In this document: positions 36,563-46,197 of the stretch, piece after piece
Layout of the letters: every line of letters begins with the position of its first letter
Numbering within the stretch: position 1 is the first letter of the stretch
Assembly: GCA_918807975.1 (NCBI GenBank)
Contig: OU964926.1
Span: 24,125,996 to 24,189,995, forward strand
DNA length: 64,000 nt
Origin: Aplidium turbinatum
Taxonomy: Eukaryota; Chordata; Ascidiacea; Aplousobranchia; Polyclinidae
Direction: 5' to 3'
Program-made: the position numbers and the translations under genes
The notes under the pieces: generated by a model
Database searches by the model: none
Seen by the model: the letters and a program-made list of their open reading frames with translations, nothing else
Told to the model about the DNA's origin: nothing

Positions 36563-39500
36563 TCAAGTCTCACAAACTGCTCCCGCTCCATCAATGTCAC
36601 ATTTGCAAGATATTGTTCCCTCGCATGTCTTCCTCCAAACAGGATTCACATTTCCAATGGGTCGCATGCAGTAAATCACGCATTGGCCATCACATTCCGG
36701 ATACTCTCGCATTAATGATTCCTTCTTGCATCCGCATTTGGGTCTTTCTTCATAAGATAAGCAACTTCCGAGGGTGCACTGCTCCATGGTGCAGACTTTT
36801 TCTTCTTCGTCTGACAAAACAAAAACAAATGGCTAAACTCTTTCATCTTGTACCTACTTATGACACACTTAATAAATCGTTTCTAGCACTGGTTGCATTG
36901 TTCATCTAATAAAAGTAAAAGCAAAGACAAACAGGTTGATTTATTGGTTTACTGACGTTTTGCGTACCATGGCATTGCGCATCCTCAGAAGGAATGAATG
37001 TTACAACTAGTGCTGAAAACGATAATTATCCTTATAAACACCGAAATTTTTCAGTGTACAGTACACTGTTTATTCGTCGTATCCATAGGCTTACGCCCGG
37101 TGGTTGAAGATTTAGATTAAGTGGACGGGAAGGCAAGGAAGCCAATCTTCGTGTCCACCTTCAGACATGCCTTTAAGTGTCTTGCCAAAAACACAGAAGC
37201 ATGCTCTTTAGCGGTGTCGAACTGACGTTCTTTCGATTGCCGTTCCAGGGCTCTCCCACCCGGCTATGCAGCCGACATCTCTGTAAGCCTATACACTTAA
37301 TAAATGTATCAATAAAAAAGTATTTATTTTGTGGTATTCTCTCAGACTTTATTTTGTGTGTATCACTAATGACATTCTCTCAGACTTACATTGCATTGGT
37401 GGATAAACGTTTGCGTACATTTCAGAAGGTTCATTAATATTTCCTCGTGTACTGTAATGAGCCACAACAAATGTCCTGTCGCCATCTTTGTGCAATCCAC
37501 ATCCAACATAAACAGTATTGGACCAAACCAGTTGAGTGAAATGTTCTGGGACAAAAATAATTCGCTGAAGTGGTTAAATCAAATTAAGTTTTAGCATTAG
37601 TTTTTTTTATGTTAATCTATTTTGGTAAAAACAATGTATTGCATTTTTAAAACAAACTTGTTTAATGCATTTTTAATGCATAATTTGTTACATTCTGCAG
37701 GTTTTTGCAGAGTGTGCGAACTTTTGCTGACTGTCTGAGCGAAATTTTTATCTTTTTTTATCAAATTTTCTACTTATCCAAAGTAGCAACTTTAACTGTT
37801 CCAACATGGTAGACGACAAAGCAGCAACATCTAGTAGCTTTCTACAAGTTCTAGGGACAGGAAAGAAGCTTATAGGAAACATTGAGTGTTTTCTAAATGT
37901 GGAATGAAATATGTTATTTGTGGAATGAAAGAAACTTCCTTCAATATGGAACTTCCATACTTATTCGTTGCAATTTTATCTACAAGGACTGTGTTACTTC
38001 TAAAGTTAGGTGGATAATTTCTTCAATGTCAAAATTCATGCTTAGTTTTACTTTTATGTGGTAAAAAAAAATTGTTGATTTGACCGAGTGATAGCTGAAC
38101 ACCAGGTTTTAAACAATAAAATTCTTAGAGTGGAATTAAAAGAAAAGTTTTTGAGAATAGTTTATTCTACGGAATACAGGTGCAGAAAACAACTTCTCCA
38201 TAGCTCGCTCTGCTCATAGCCTACAAGCTACATATTGATTGATTGATTGAGTTATTAATCCTGTTCCACAGACGTTGAATCAATGTAAAAACAGATCTAA
38301 TTCAGTAGTTGTGCCAGCGCAGTTGCTTTTTTGAGATAATATAAGTCTTACAATTTGAAAACATGCATTAGAGTTGTTATAACTATCAACATATTAACCA
38401 TCAACAAGAGCCACCGTACTTGATTTAGTCTCATATTCTGTTTTGTCAAAATCGTATTCCAGTCCTTCGGCGTACCATTCCACAACAGCGTCATTCACAT
38501 TCATGGGACCATTCTCTCTCCAAGCGATATTTTCTCCAACATCTTGAGCACGATATGCAGACCCTATTAAATATTTAAAGTTTTTAAAGCTGTAGTTTTC
38601 TACCGGATAAGTTTTAATTTACTTTATTAGTTCAACTCCATGAGTGCATTTATTTAGAAAACACGTGCATAAAATTTAAGCACCGAGATTCGTATATTTG
38701 AAGGGTAAATGAACCAATTGAATAGAGTATATAAAGGCAAGCGACCGATTAAGCTTATTACCGGATTATTTAATCGAGGATCAGTTTGTGCGAAGAAGTT
38801 CATTGGTAGATTAATAAACGATCATTTTAATCAACGCATTACAGTTGGCGCATGCGAAAAAAGTATTTTGCAAAAATATTTGATTAATCAACAAATTAGC
38901 TTAATCGGTGAATAAATATTCTATTGCTGGTGCTTCCAACCCAAAAAGTAAGTTTTAAAGTTTTTAATTTCTAGTATAGTTAACCTTTAAGAAACAAACT
39001 AGCCTACTAACAATTACTTTACAACTCTTCATTGAAAGAACAAATAAAGCAATTTGTTCAAGGTCTATTTTCATCTGCTTGCTGGTGCGTTGTGAAAAAT
39101 AACTGCAGGTGTAGGATACATCGTAAACCAGGACTTCTCAAACTTTTTTAATGTGAGACTCCATTTCAAAAAATAGTTTTCTATGCGACCCCACTCACTG
39201 TAGGCCAATTTTTAATTTTTTTTGGCTGCGCCACAGTTACGACTTGTGACCTCAATTGGGGTCGCAACTCATAGTTTGGGAAGCTCTGTCGTAAATTACC
39301 CAAGGTAGATGGTTTCTTTTCCGATAATGTTGATAATTGGACGGCGTAGGCTTGTGCTGTATCTGCAAGGTCTTGGTCATACACAAGCTCATGAGCTTCG
39401 TGCAAGCAACGATAGTAATTGTGGGCGTTAAGGCAATCCGATTGTAATCCCTGTCCGGCTTGTTTCTTTCTGTGGCAGGTGAGCTTTGGATTCAACAATT

Positions 39501-42500
39501 TAAAAGTTACTGCTTGGGTAGTTGTCGTAGATTTCGTTGTCTTTGCAGTTGTAGGAGGCAATGTTGCAACAGCTGAAAACAAAAGCAAATATGTACCACA
39601 AGGAATCAAATACTTCCAGTACCTTTCTTTCACGATGCACCCGTTGTTATGAATGCATATTCTTTCATGACAAATTCTAAAGTTAGGGCTTAATAAACAA
39701 AAAACACGATATGACTGAACATAAACATAGCGGTTAACATCAACATAATAAGGTAGTTCGTATTACCTTAAATAAGAAGATTACACACTAAAGCTTGCAA
39801 CTACGGTAAGATTACATGCAAACAAAATACCAACAAAACTAAACTGTCGGCTGTATGCATCTACGCTGGTAGAAGACAATAATAATGTTATGGTTTTATT
39901 TATTGTCGCTCTACAACAGCTAAGGTCTTTTAGCGACAGGGCTCATTTTTATTTATATCAGGTTTACGATGTTATCACATTATTACCCGACTCATTCTCA
40001 CTGCGCTATGCAGGATAGAACACAATCGGTATCGTTTTTAAAATCTTCGGTTTGACTCGACCTGGAACCGATCTAAGATCCACCAGCACCAGAGCTATGG
40101 TTACAGGATCATCGATGGTCCTGTAACCGGTGGTGAAATCTTTTAAAATGACTGAGACTTTTGATAAATTCTTATTTCCGTCCAAATTAAAGTGTACTTT
40201 AATAGGTCGTCGCTAATTAATTGGATACCCTACTGTATTACATTGTATTATAATCGCTGAAATCATATTGAATTGATATTAATAACAATACCGTCTATTA
40301 ATTTTTATTGCTTATCTAAGTACTGTAAATTAGTATACTTCGGTAGATGTTCATTGTGATGGCTGTTTTTGCTTTGAAAATTAAGTTTGTTTTAACAAAA
40401 AAAACCTTAAGCCAGTAATGTCGGTCTGGAATTGCATGCGGGAAGTGATTTTCTGATGTCTCTGGATTTATTAATATTCAATTGAACACTGAGAATATGT
40501 CCTTATAGTGTTTGTAATGTATTGTAGTGAGTTTAAATTTAACCGTTGTTATTGCGTTCATAAACGTAGTTGCACTGATGAGAATGTAATATTCGAAAAC
40601 GCGTTCTGCAACACTGTTTTTGCACTCTGCAATGCCTGATGCAGATTTATCTGTAGATTTCCATCACGCATTGAAGCGGTGATCTGATCATGAAATTTTC
40701 ACGGTTCGAGAAAAAGTTTTCTCTGCCTATAAAACATTGAATGGTAGTTTTATCAAATATTTCTGGAAACTTCCTTGGTTTCGTATTATCTGAATAATAA
40801 CATAATGTATATAGCATAGGGTATCGCATTCTTGGGGTACTTTTGTTTCACTACCCAGACAGCAAAATCCATTATTTTTACATTGATTTAACATCTGCAG
40901 ACGTTGAATCAATGTAAAAGTAGCGGATTTTGCTGCCTGAGTATGCTCTAATTGTTTTAAATGGGCTATGCAAATCAAAACCTTTTAAAATTAATTACAG
41001 TATATTAGTCAACAAAAAAAAGTGCTGCTTACTTTGTGGGTTAGTTGTACTGGAAGGCTTTTGTGTTGGTGCTTGGGTGGTGTAAACCGGCTTTGGTATG
41101 TATCTTGTAGTTGTAGTTTTGTGGGCACAATTCCGACAAACCCCACACGATACGGGGCAATCATGTTTGAATCCATTGGGCCCATCACACCCTGCCTTTG
41201 GATCTTTTGCCAACGTCGGACACATAGGGAACTTGTCGTGACAAACTGTAAACAACAAAGTGCCAGGTAACAAACAATTTTCAAGAGCATTCAAAACCTC
41301 TAAACAAATGTCAGAATAAAAAGTTTTCACACAAATTTTCACTTAATAATCTGGAGCTAAATGTTTTGCAAAGCTGCTGTCTTTGATTTTTTAAACTGTT
41401 TATTTTTTAGGTAAAAAAGCACTGATGCTTGCCACACCATTATTATTTTCTTCTAGAATAGTGTTTTCGGAAATCAGTTGAGCTGTTTCTGAAAACTAGA
41501 GATTTTTATTCTATTCGTTTGAGTTATCTTTTAGCTTAGTAGTTTTAATTATTTCATTGCAAGACGTTTCTTTGCAGTGTAAAGACCGTTCGACAATCTT
41601 CCGTCGTACGGTATCTGATTGAACCTAATGCAAGGACAGCGTATAGCCTACATATTAGAAACTGTTATGAAATACAGAAGAAAGAATTTGTTGCTGGATT
41701 TGAGCCAGGGGTGGATCTAGCCAGTAGCCTTAGGGGGAGGGTTTCAACCAAGCACAACCATTGTATAAGTCTACTGTACATTAATCAGACCTTGCAAATA
41801 CGCCGTGAATAAAGTTACTTTCTTGTGTTCTAAGGGGGCGATCGCCCCCCACCCTATCACTCCAACCTCCCCTCACCCTGAATCCGCCACTGAAGTGAAC
41901 TCTCAAAATACGGTAGTCTACAAAGGAATTACACATACGGTATACACAAGGTGGAAGGCTTCTCTGCCTGGTGCAAAGAGGGCAGGTGTTGCAGGTTTTT
42001 CGGCACTTCATTTTCATCACTTTCTCTAACCCTGGTTGGTGTGGATCTTCGCAATGACTGGAATACTTCTTGCACATTTCAGGGTAACTATCTTCACACA
42101 CTGAAAACAAAAATGAATGTAATTATTATCTGGGTCATCGGTCACGACCGGGAATGATAATATAAATTTTAAGATGATATATGATATAAGTGGATATAAA
42201 TTTCCCGGGACCTCGACCCCATTACTTCCACACTGAACTGTGAACAGCGATGAACTATCTCCATTTTGTTTGGTGGACTTGGGTTGGATACATGCCTTGT
42301 CGCAGCAATGTAGTCAGAAGGAAATTATGAACCAAAAAAAAAACTACCTTTGATACGTGGCTGATTTTTGAAAAATAAGCGGATCTAGAAAATCTAGATC
42401 GAGTAGATCTTTCTAGATCCAGTACCGGTAGTAAATCTTGAAATAAAAGTGGAAGGGCACCAGCATTTTAACGACACAAAAAGCTAAATAGACAGTAAAT

Positions 42501-43918
42501 ATTGATAACTTACCAAAAACATAAAAAGTGGACGGTGGGTCTGGAAGGTTTACCCGCAGAAAATTTTTGCAATTTTTTCATCTTGTTTTGGTTGCTCTTA
42601 GCGTAGCCTAATTTGTGCTCCTGTGTTATGTTGTGCTAGAAACTCACTTTGTATTCTATTTGACTAAATTTATCCAATTAAAACTACTATAGATGTCTGT
42701 AGCTTAGAAGTTAGAGTTAAAAAGTTTTGCCTAGAATCTCTCTTTACTCGGGGGTAGATTAATTTAATCGTTGATTAGTTGAGTGATAACATTTTAGAAT
42801 TGATGCAAAGAAATTTATTCTCACGCGAGTCAGTTCAATCATATATAGCTAAATATCGAATATTCTATTTGAATAAGCTTAACTGAAGATGATCTAGCTT
42901 TTAGCTGATCGAAATCAATATTTAGCTAGATGATTGAACTGACTCGTGTGAGAATAAATTTCTTTGCATTACAAGACATGTAACCGAGTCGTTCATATCA
43001 AGCATTGTTGTGGGTTTGACACCTGTCAGAAGATACTTCATTTTCTTGATTTTAGAATTGATTTAACAAACAAGCATTAATTTACTTTTGAGCAAGTGAA
43101 GAATAGCATGTAGTTTAAAACAAACAATTGGCATCACTATTATTTAACGCACTCGACTCTTGTGAAGGTAGTTTTGCATCCCGTACTTCCAAAAATCCCT
43201 GGTTTGGGTAGACATGCTTTTGAACAGCGCTATGACAAAATGCTTGTAGCCTAACAGTTCACAGTAGGCTACTTACTTGATTGGCAATAATTTTCACAAG
43301 GATTCTTGCAAATTCCACAAGTCTTAGCACACATTCCAGCCAACAAGTAATTCGAGCAAACATTGGAGAAGCCCAACACGCAATTATTGGAAGAATCTTT
43401 ACAGTTAGGATCTGCAAAAATGATTCATATAAAAAGATGTCTAAAATTCATTGTTATGAAACTCAACGTGATACTCGCCGTTTTGTTTAGTTTTGAACAC
43501 ATCGATGAAAATCTCTGTTTCAACTTTAGACGTAGCCACGGGGGAGGGAGGGGGGCTTGAAGAAGCAATCGCCCCTCAGATTTTATTTTGCAATCAAAAA
43601 ATATCTTTTGACCCTTTAATAAAGAAGCTCTCTCAGTCTTAAACGAAAGATTCTCACAACCAACCTCATATTTGTTGAAATGATTTCTCCGAAACCAGAT
43701 CTAAAGCTCATGCTTATTTTTGTTGTTGTTGGAACACAAAGCCTATACGTCGTATAACGTTAAAATTATACAAAATAAGGAAGCATTTTCAAAATCAAAT
43801 AATGATTTAAAGTATACTTACTGCAACCCTGTTGTTGATTTTCCATTAAAAAAGTGAACCCTTGAACAAAGACAGTTCGAGTGCATAGTGCAACTACTAA
43901 GCAAACGACACGCTTCAT
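36563..43918 (-). CDS. Gene A: secreted ShKT(x3)-CAP protein with C-terminal Cys-rich domain
   Basis: Eight exons on the minus strand: 43822-43918, 43277-43411, 41948-42100, 41033-41245, 39300-39572, 38420-38563, 37390-37545 and 36563-36810 (TGA), giving 472 aa. All introns are phase 1. Exon 1 is a signal peptide (MKRVVCLVVALC). Exons 2-4 each encode a six-Cys ShKT domain (CAKTCGIC, CRKTCNTC, CPVSCGVC endings), and exon 4 runs into a Thr-rich linker. Exons 5-7 are a CAP/SCP domain: NAHNYYRCLH, VGENIAW, VEWYAEG, HFTQLVW and AHYSTRGNIN. The two CAP glutamates and the second histidine are present, but the first histidine is not evident. Exon 8 is a Cys-rich domain with CDGQCVIYCMRP and VWRKTCEG, found again only in gene B. 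The role is unknown; secreted ShKT and CAP proteins act in defence, matrix or venom-like settings. An upstream Met (43954) is possible. Confidence 0.85.
37085..37283 (-). mobile_element. tRNA-derived SINE, family 1
   Basis: Antisense copy from cttacgcccggtggttgaag, through gaagccaatcttcgtgtcc and cctttaagtgtcttgcc, to the head (ttccagggctctcccaccc, gctatgcagccga). It lies in the last intron of gene A. Confidence 0.8.
39129..39288. mobile_element. 160 bp hAT-type MITE beside the gene A exon 5 donor
   Basis: CAGGACTTCTCAAACTTTTTT and the complement of AGTTTGGGAAGCTCTG form the ends. The flanks tcgtaaac (39121-39128) and tcgtaaat (39289-39296) are a 7/8 target duplication. The interior has ggggtcgcaactc, as in common animal hAT MITEs. 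The insertion point is 3 bp into the intron after exon 39300-39572. Confidence 0.8.
39990..40100. repeat. Interspersed repeat R5
   Basis: gaacacaatcggtatcg then tgactcgacctggaac matches the segment at about 8800-8860 at close to full identity over about 50 bp. A local inverted repeat gatcatcgatggtcctgtaa lies just downstream (40107-40126). The class is unknown. Confidence 0.5.
40554..40603 (+). ncRNA. Hammerhead-ribozyme-like motif
   Basis: CTGATGA (40575-40581) is followed by a GAAT/ATTC stem (40582-40594) and GAAA (40595-40598), the invariant hammerhead core. The next bases ACGC pair with GCGT just upstream (40554-40557), and TTC at 40557-40559 fits an NUH cleavage site. The loop between the site and CTGATGA pairs poorly (only AAC/GTT), so stem I looks decayed. 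Such motifs are known from Penelope-like elements and short retroelements. It lies in gene A intron 4 (between exons 41033-41245 and 39300-39572), on the strand opposite to the gene. Confidence 0.5.
40856..40939. mobile_element. Palindromic foldback MITE, copy 6
   Basis: CAGACAGCAAAATCC and GGATTTTGCTGCCTG arms around catctgcagacgttgaatc. It is one of the better-preserved copies. It lies in gene A intron 4, about 95 bp downstream of exon 4. Confidence 0.8.
41706..41892. mobile_element. hAT-type MITE in gene A
   Basis: CAGGGGTGGATCTAGCC and CTGAATCCGCCACTG are complementary ends. The interior has gggggagggtttcaa and cgatcgccccccaccc. The flanks tttgagc/aagtgaac are only weakly alike, so it is an old insertion. 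It lies in the intron between gene A exons 3 and 4. Confidence 0.65.
42803..42969. mobile_element. 167 bp foldback MITE
   Basis: ATGCAAAGAAATTTATTCTC and its complement GAGAATAAATTTCTTTGCAT bound arms of about 70 bp (acgcgagtcagttcaatcat pairs with atgattgaactgactcgtgt). The two arms are more alike than those of the other repeats here, so it is comparatively young. It lies in gene A intron 2. Confidence 0.85.
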
Positions 43919-44216
43919 CTTCAGTGCTTTCACTTCACCTGGCAGTTTTCTCACTTAACCTTGGAACTGGTGAGTTATCAGAGGAACAAAATCTATTTGA
44001 TCAAATGACAGTCATTCAACTTTTTCCCTGTTTATATACGAATAGTTTTGAAAATGTTGTAATTTTCTTGCGCACATCATCCAAGCAGTAAATACACAGA
44101 ACCATAACTACATGCTGTTTGGCAAACAGTTGTCGGTGTCTGTGCTGTAATCATCAAATTACAACTAACACAGATTTAATTGTTGCTGTGGTATCTGGCT
44201 TTTCTGTACTACTTCC

Positions 44217-44298
44217 CAGACAGCAAAAACCGATTTTTGCATTAATTTAACGTATGCAGACGATGAATCAATGTAATAACGGTTAGTTTGCTGCCTGG
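44217..44298. mobile_element. Palindromic foldback MITE, copy 7
   Basis: Cagacagcaaaaaccgattt and gttagtttgctgcctgg arms with centre acgtatgcagacgatgaatc. It is more diverged at the centre than other copies. It lies between genes A and C. Confidence 0.7.
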
Positions 44299-44572
44299 AT
44301 TTAACGTTGTTGATGTTAAGAGGTAATCAACCATTTTTTCTATGCTAAATCTGGACACTGTGATTTGGAAGAATTCTTGTATGCATCAATACATCTTGTA
44401 TAATTGGTCATTTTATTGTTCTCTTTACATTGCAAAGCCGCCGCTTATATTTACAATTTTGAATAATTCCTGATAATTTCAACAGGAAATGTTAACACTT
44501 CCAATTTATTGTTTCTTATTTCCTATGATTCGAGATAATTTGTCCAATATATAGCCTATATAAATAGTAGGA

Positions 44573-44720
44573 GTGACGAGGGGTTCAAGGGGTACTTTTG
44601 GATTGGAGCCTGGGATAATTGTAGGGACCCGGTATCTTTCCAGAGGGACAAAACAAAGAAAATACCACACTTTCTTTAGAGTCTTATTGTTTTTTGGAAA
44701 TTGTCTTGTTTGTGGACAGG
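44573..44720. repeat. Inverted R4 repeat copy
   Basis: gaggggttcaaggggtactt, then gggataattgtagggacc, is the inverse of the cccgggt...tacccct...ttcccttg block of the R4 copies at 5222 and 11100. Confidence 0.5.
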
Positions 44721-45003
44721 GCTTCCAAGCTTGTTTCTTAAAATTAATAATGTTTAGCACTCACACTCAAATGGTTGCCAAATTTTAAAGCTGCCATGTG
44801 TGAAGTTGACGAATGAAATTGTAAAAATTATTACCTATGAAATAGATGGTTCCTTGTAAGAAATAAAATGGAAGATTTTATGGAGAATAGGTCATGAAAA
44901 ATATCCGCTACATCACATGGTTTGTTTTAAATCATTCCCTCCTAAAGAAAGTGGAATCAAGTATGGTTGGTAGTACAGTAGGTTGCTTTAAGTTATTTAG
45001 GTT

Positions 45004-45288
45004 GGTTGGTTTTGAATCTTTATCCTCGCACTGACAAAGCCTTGATAGGTCATTCCTGGTAGTTTCGCATATTTGTAGAGGCTCTTGTCCCAGGGCCGGT
45101 CACCGAGATTGGCAGAGTGAATTTTCCGAATGTTAAAGTCTTGATGCCAGGGAATTATTCCATTTACTGGATGCCGCTGAATGGACAGCAGTCCTGAATG
45201 CGTTGCTCAAGCGCACACCCCGAGAGTCGAACCAGCGCCGCGTGATCTTCAGCCAGGCGCGCTAACCACTGAGCTAACGGGGCGGACA
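45004..45288 (-). mobile_element. tRNA-derived SINE, family 2, full-length reference copy
   Basis: The best-preserved copy. On the minus strand the head reads ccccgttagctcagtggtta (A box) and ggttcgactctcggggtg (B box), then cgcttgagcaacgcattcag, ggaataattccctgg and gagcctctacaaata, and ends with caaaaccaacc. The body is shared with the copies at 12885, 13845, 29765, 51600 and 62157. Confidence 0.85.
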
Positions 45289-45990
45289 ATTTATCTAAAT
45301 ATCAGTGATTTGATTCTAGAGGAAGCATTAAATAGACAGCGAACTTTTTTGGGTGAGGTTTCGCATCGAATGTTGGTGACATTATGGTGTAATAAAAGAA
45401 TTATTTGAAATCGGAAGACAATCTCATACTGCGGTGGTTTTGTGGAATTAATTGAGCGAGCTTCTTGTTGAAAAGTAAACATTTAAAGTTTTAAGTAAGC
45501 CAGCAAGTTGCAATGTAGTAATTATTTACATGAAGTGCTGTTTGCCACGTAAGCCACGCGCTAAATGTCACGGTGCCCATTTTAAAATAGTTGTGACATT
45601 TGACAGTGTTGCTTCATGATTATTTAGCATTCTATTTCCTCTATTCTCGAATCTAGGGATGCCAAAGTACGCTACCTAAACATTAAGATGGGCAATTATA
45701 AATGTTACCTTGTGGTAATGTATCACAAGCAGAAACTACCGGGATAAGGTCAAGTTTATTTACCGCTTGTATATAACTTGGGTAGTTTTGTTAAATTAAT
45801 CAGTTTCATGTCCGTTCATTATTATTTAAACAAATGAAATGCCATATTTATCATTACTTAGTAATAACTATCTTAATGTCTCAAACTGGAAATCACATTG
45901 GAAGAAAATTCTAGAAAGCTACCACTTTGGCAATTAGATACCATTGCAATTTTACTTTTTCCTGTGAGATGTTAACTTTGCAATAGATCC

Positions 45991-46074
45991 CAGACAGCAA
46001 ATCAACCGTTTTTTACATCAATTCAACGTCTGCAGACGTTGAATCAATGTAAAAAGCTGTTGATTTGCTATCTG
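45991..46074. mobile_element. Palindromic foldback MITE, copy 8
   Basis: The longest palindrome of the family: atcccagacagcaaatcaac pairs with gttgatttgctatctgggat, and the centre is attcaacgtctgcagacgtt. It lies about 120 bp upstream of the gene C start codon, in what should be its promoter. Confidence 0.85.
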
Positions 46075-46197
46075 GGATATTTCTGACTACAGCAGTCTGC
46101 ATTCAGATACAGAGTCGGTATATAAGACACGTGCTACTTGATTAGACTCAGTTTCCTCGTAGCAAAGTCAGCATTGTTGCTTGCAATACCCTGCAAC

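Larger units (their letters stand above)
43919..46197. other. Shared upstream region of divergent genes A and C
   Basis: A 2.3 kb interval between the start codons of gene A (minus) and gene C (plus). It holds two palindromic MITE copies (44217-44298, 45991-46074), an inverted R4 repeat (44573-44720) and a SINE-2 (45004-45288). Between 46076 and 46197 is a short unique stretch with tatataagaca about 75 bp before the gene C ATG, a plausible TATA-type promoter. Confidence 0.5.

Noticed and set aside
45230-45288. A functional tRNA gene at the SINE-2 head, and similar heads at 2245, 25391, 47190, 51600 and 62157.
   Set aside because: Only A-box and B-box-like parts are kept. The acceptor stems do not pair, and each is followed by a shared SINE body.
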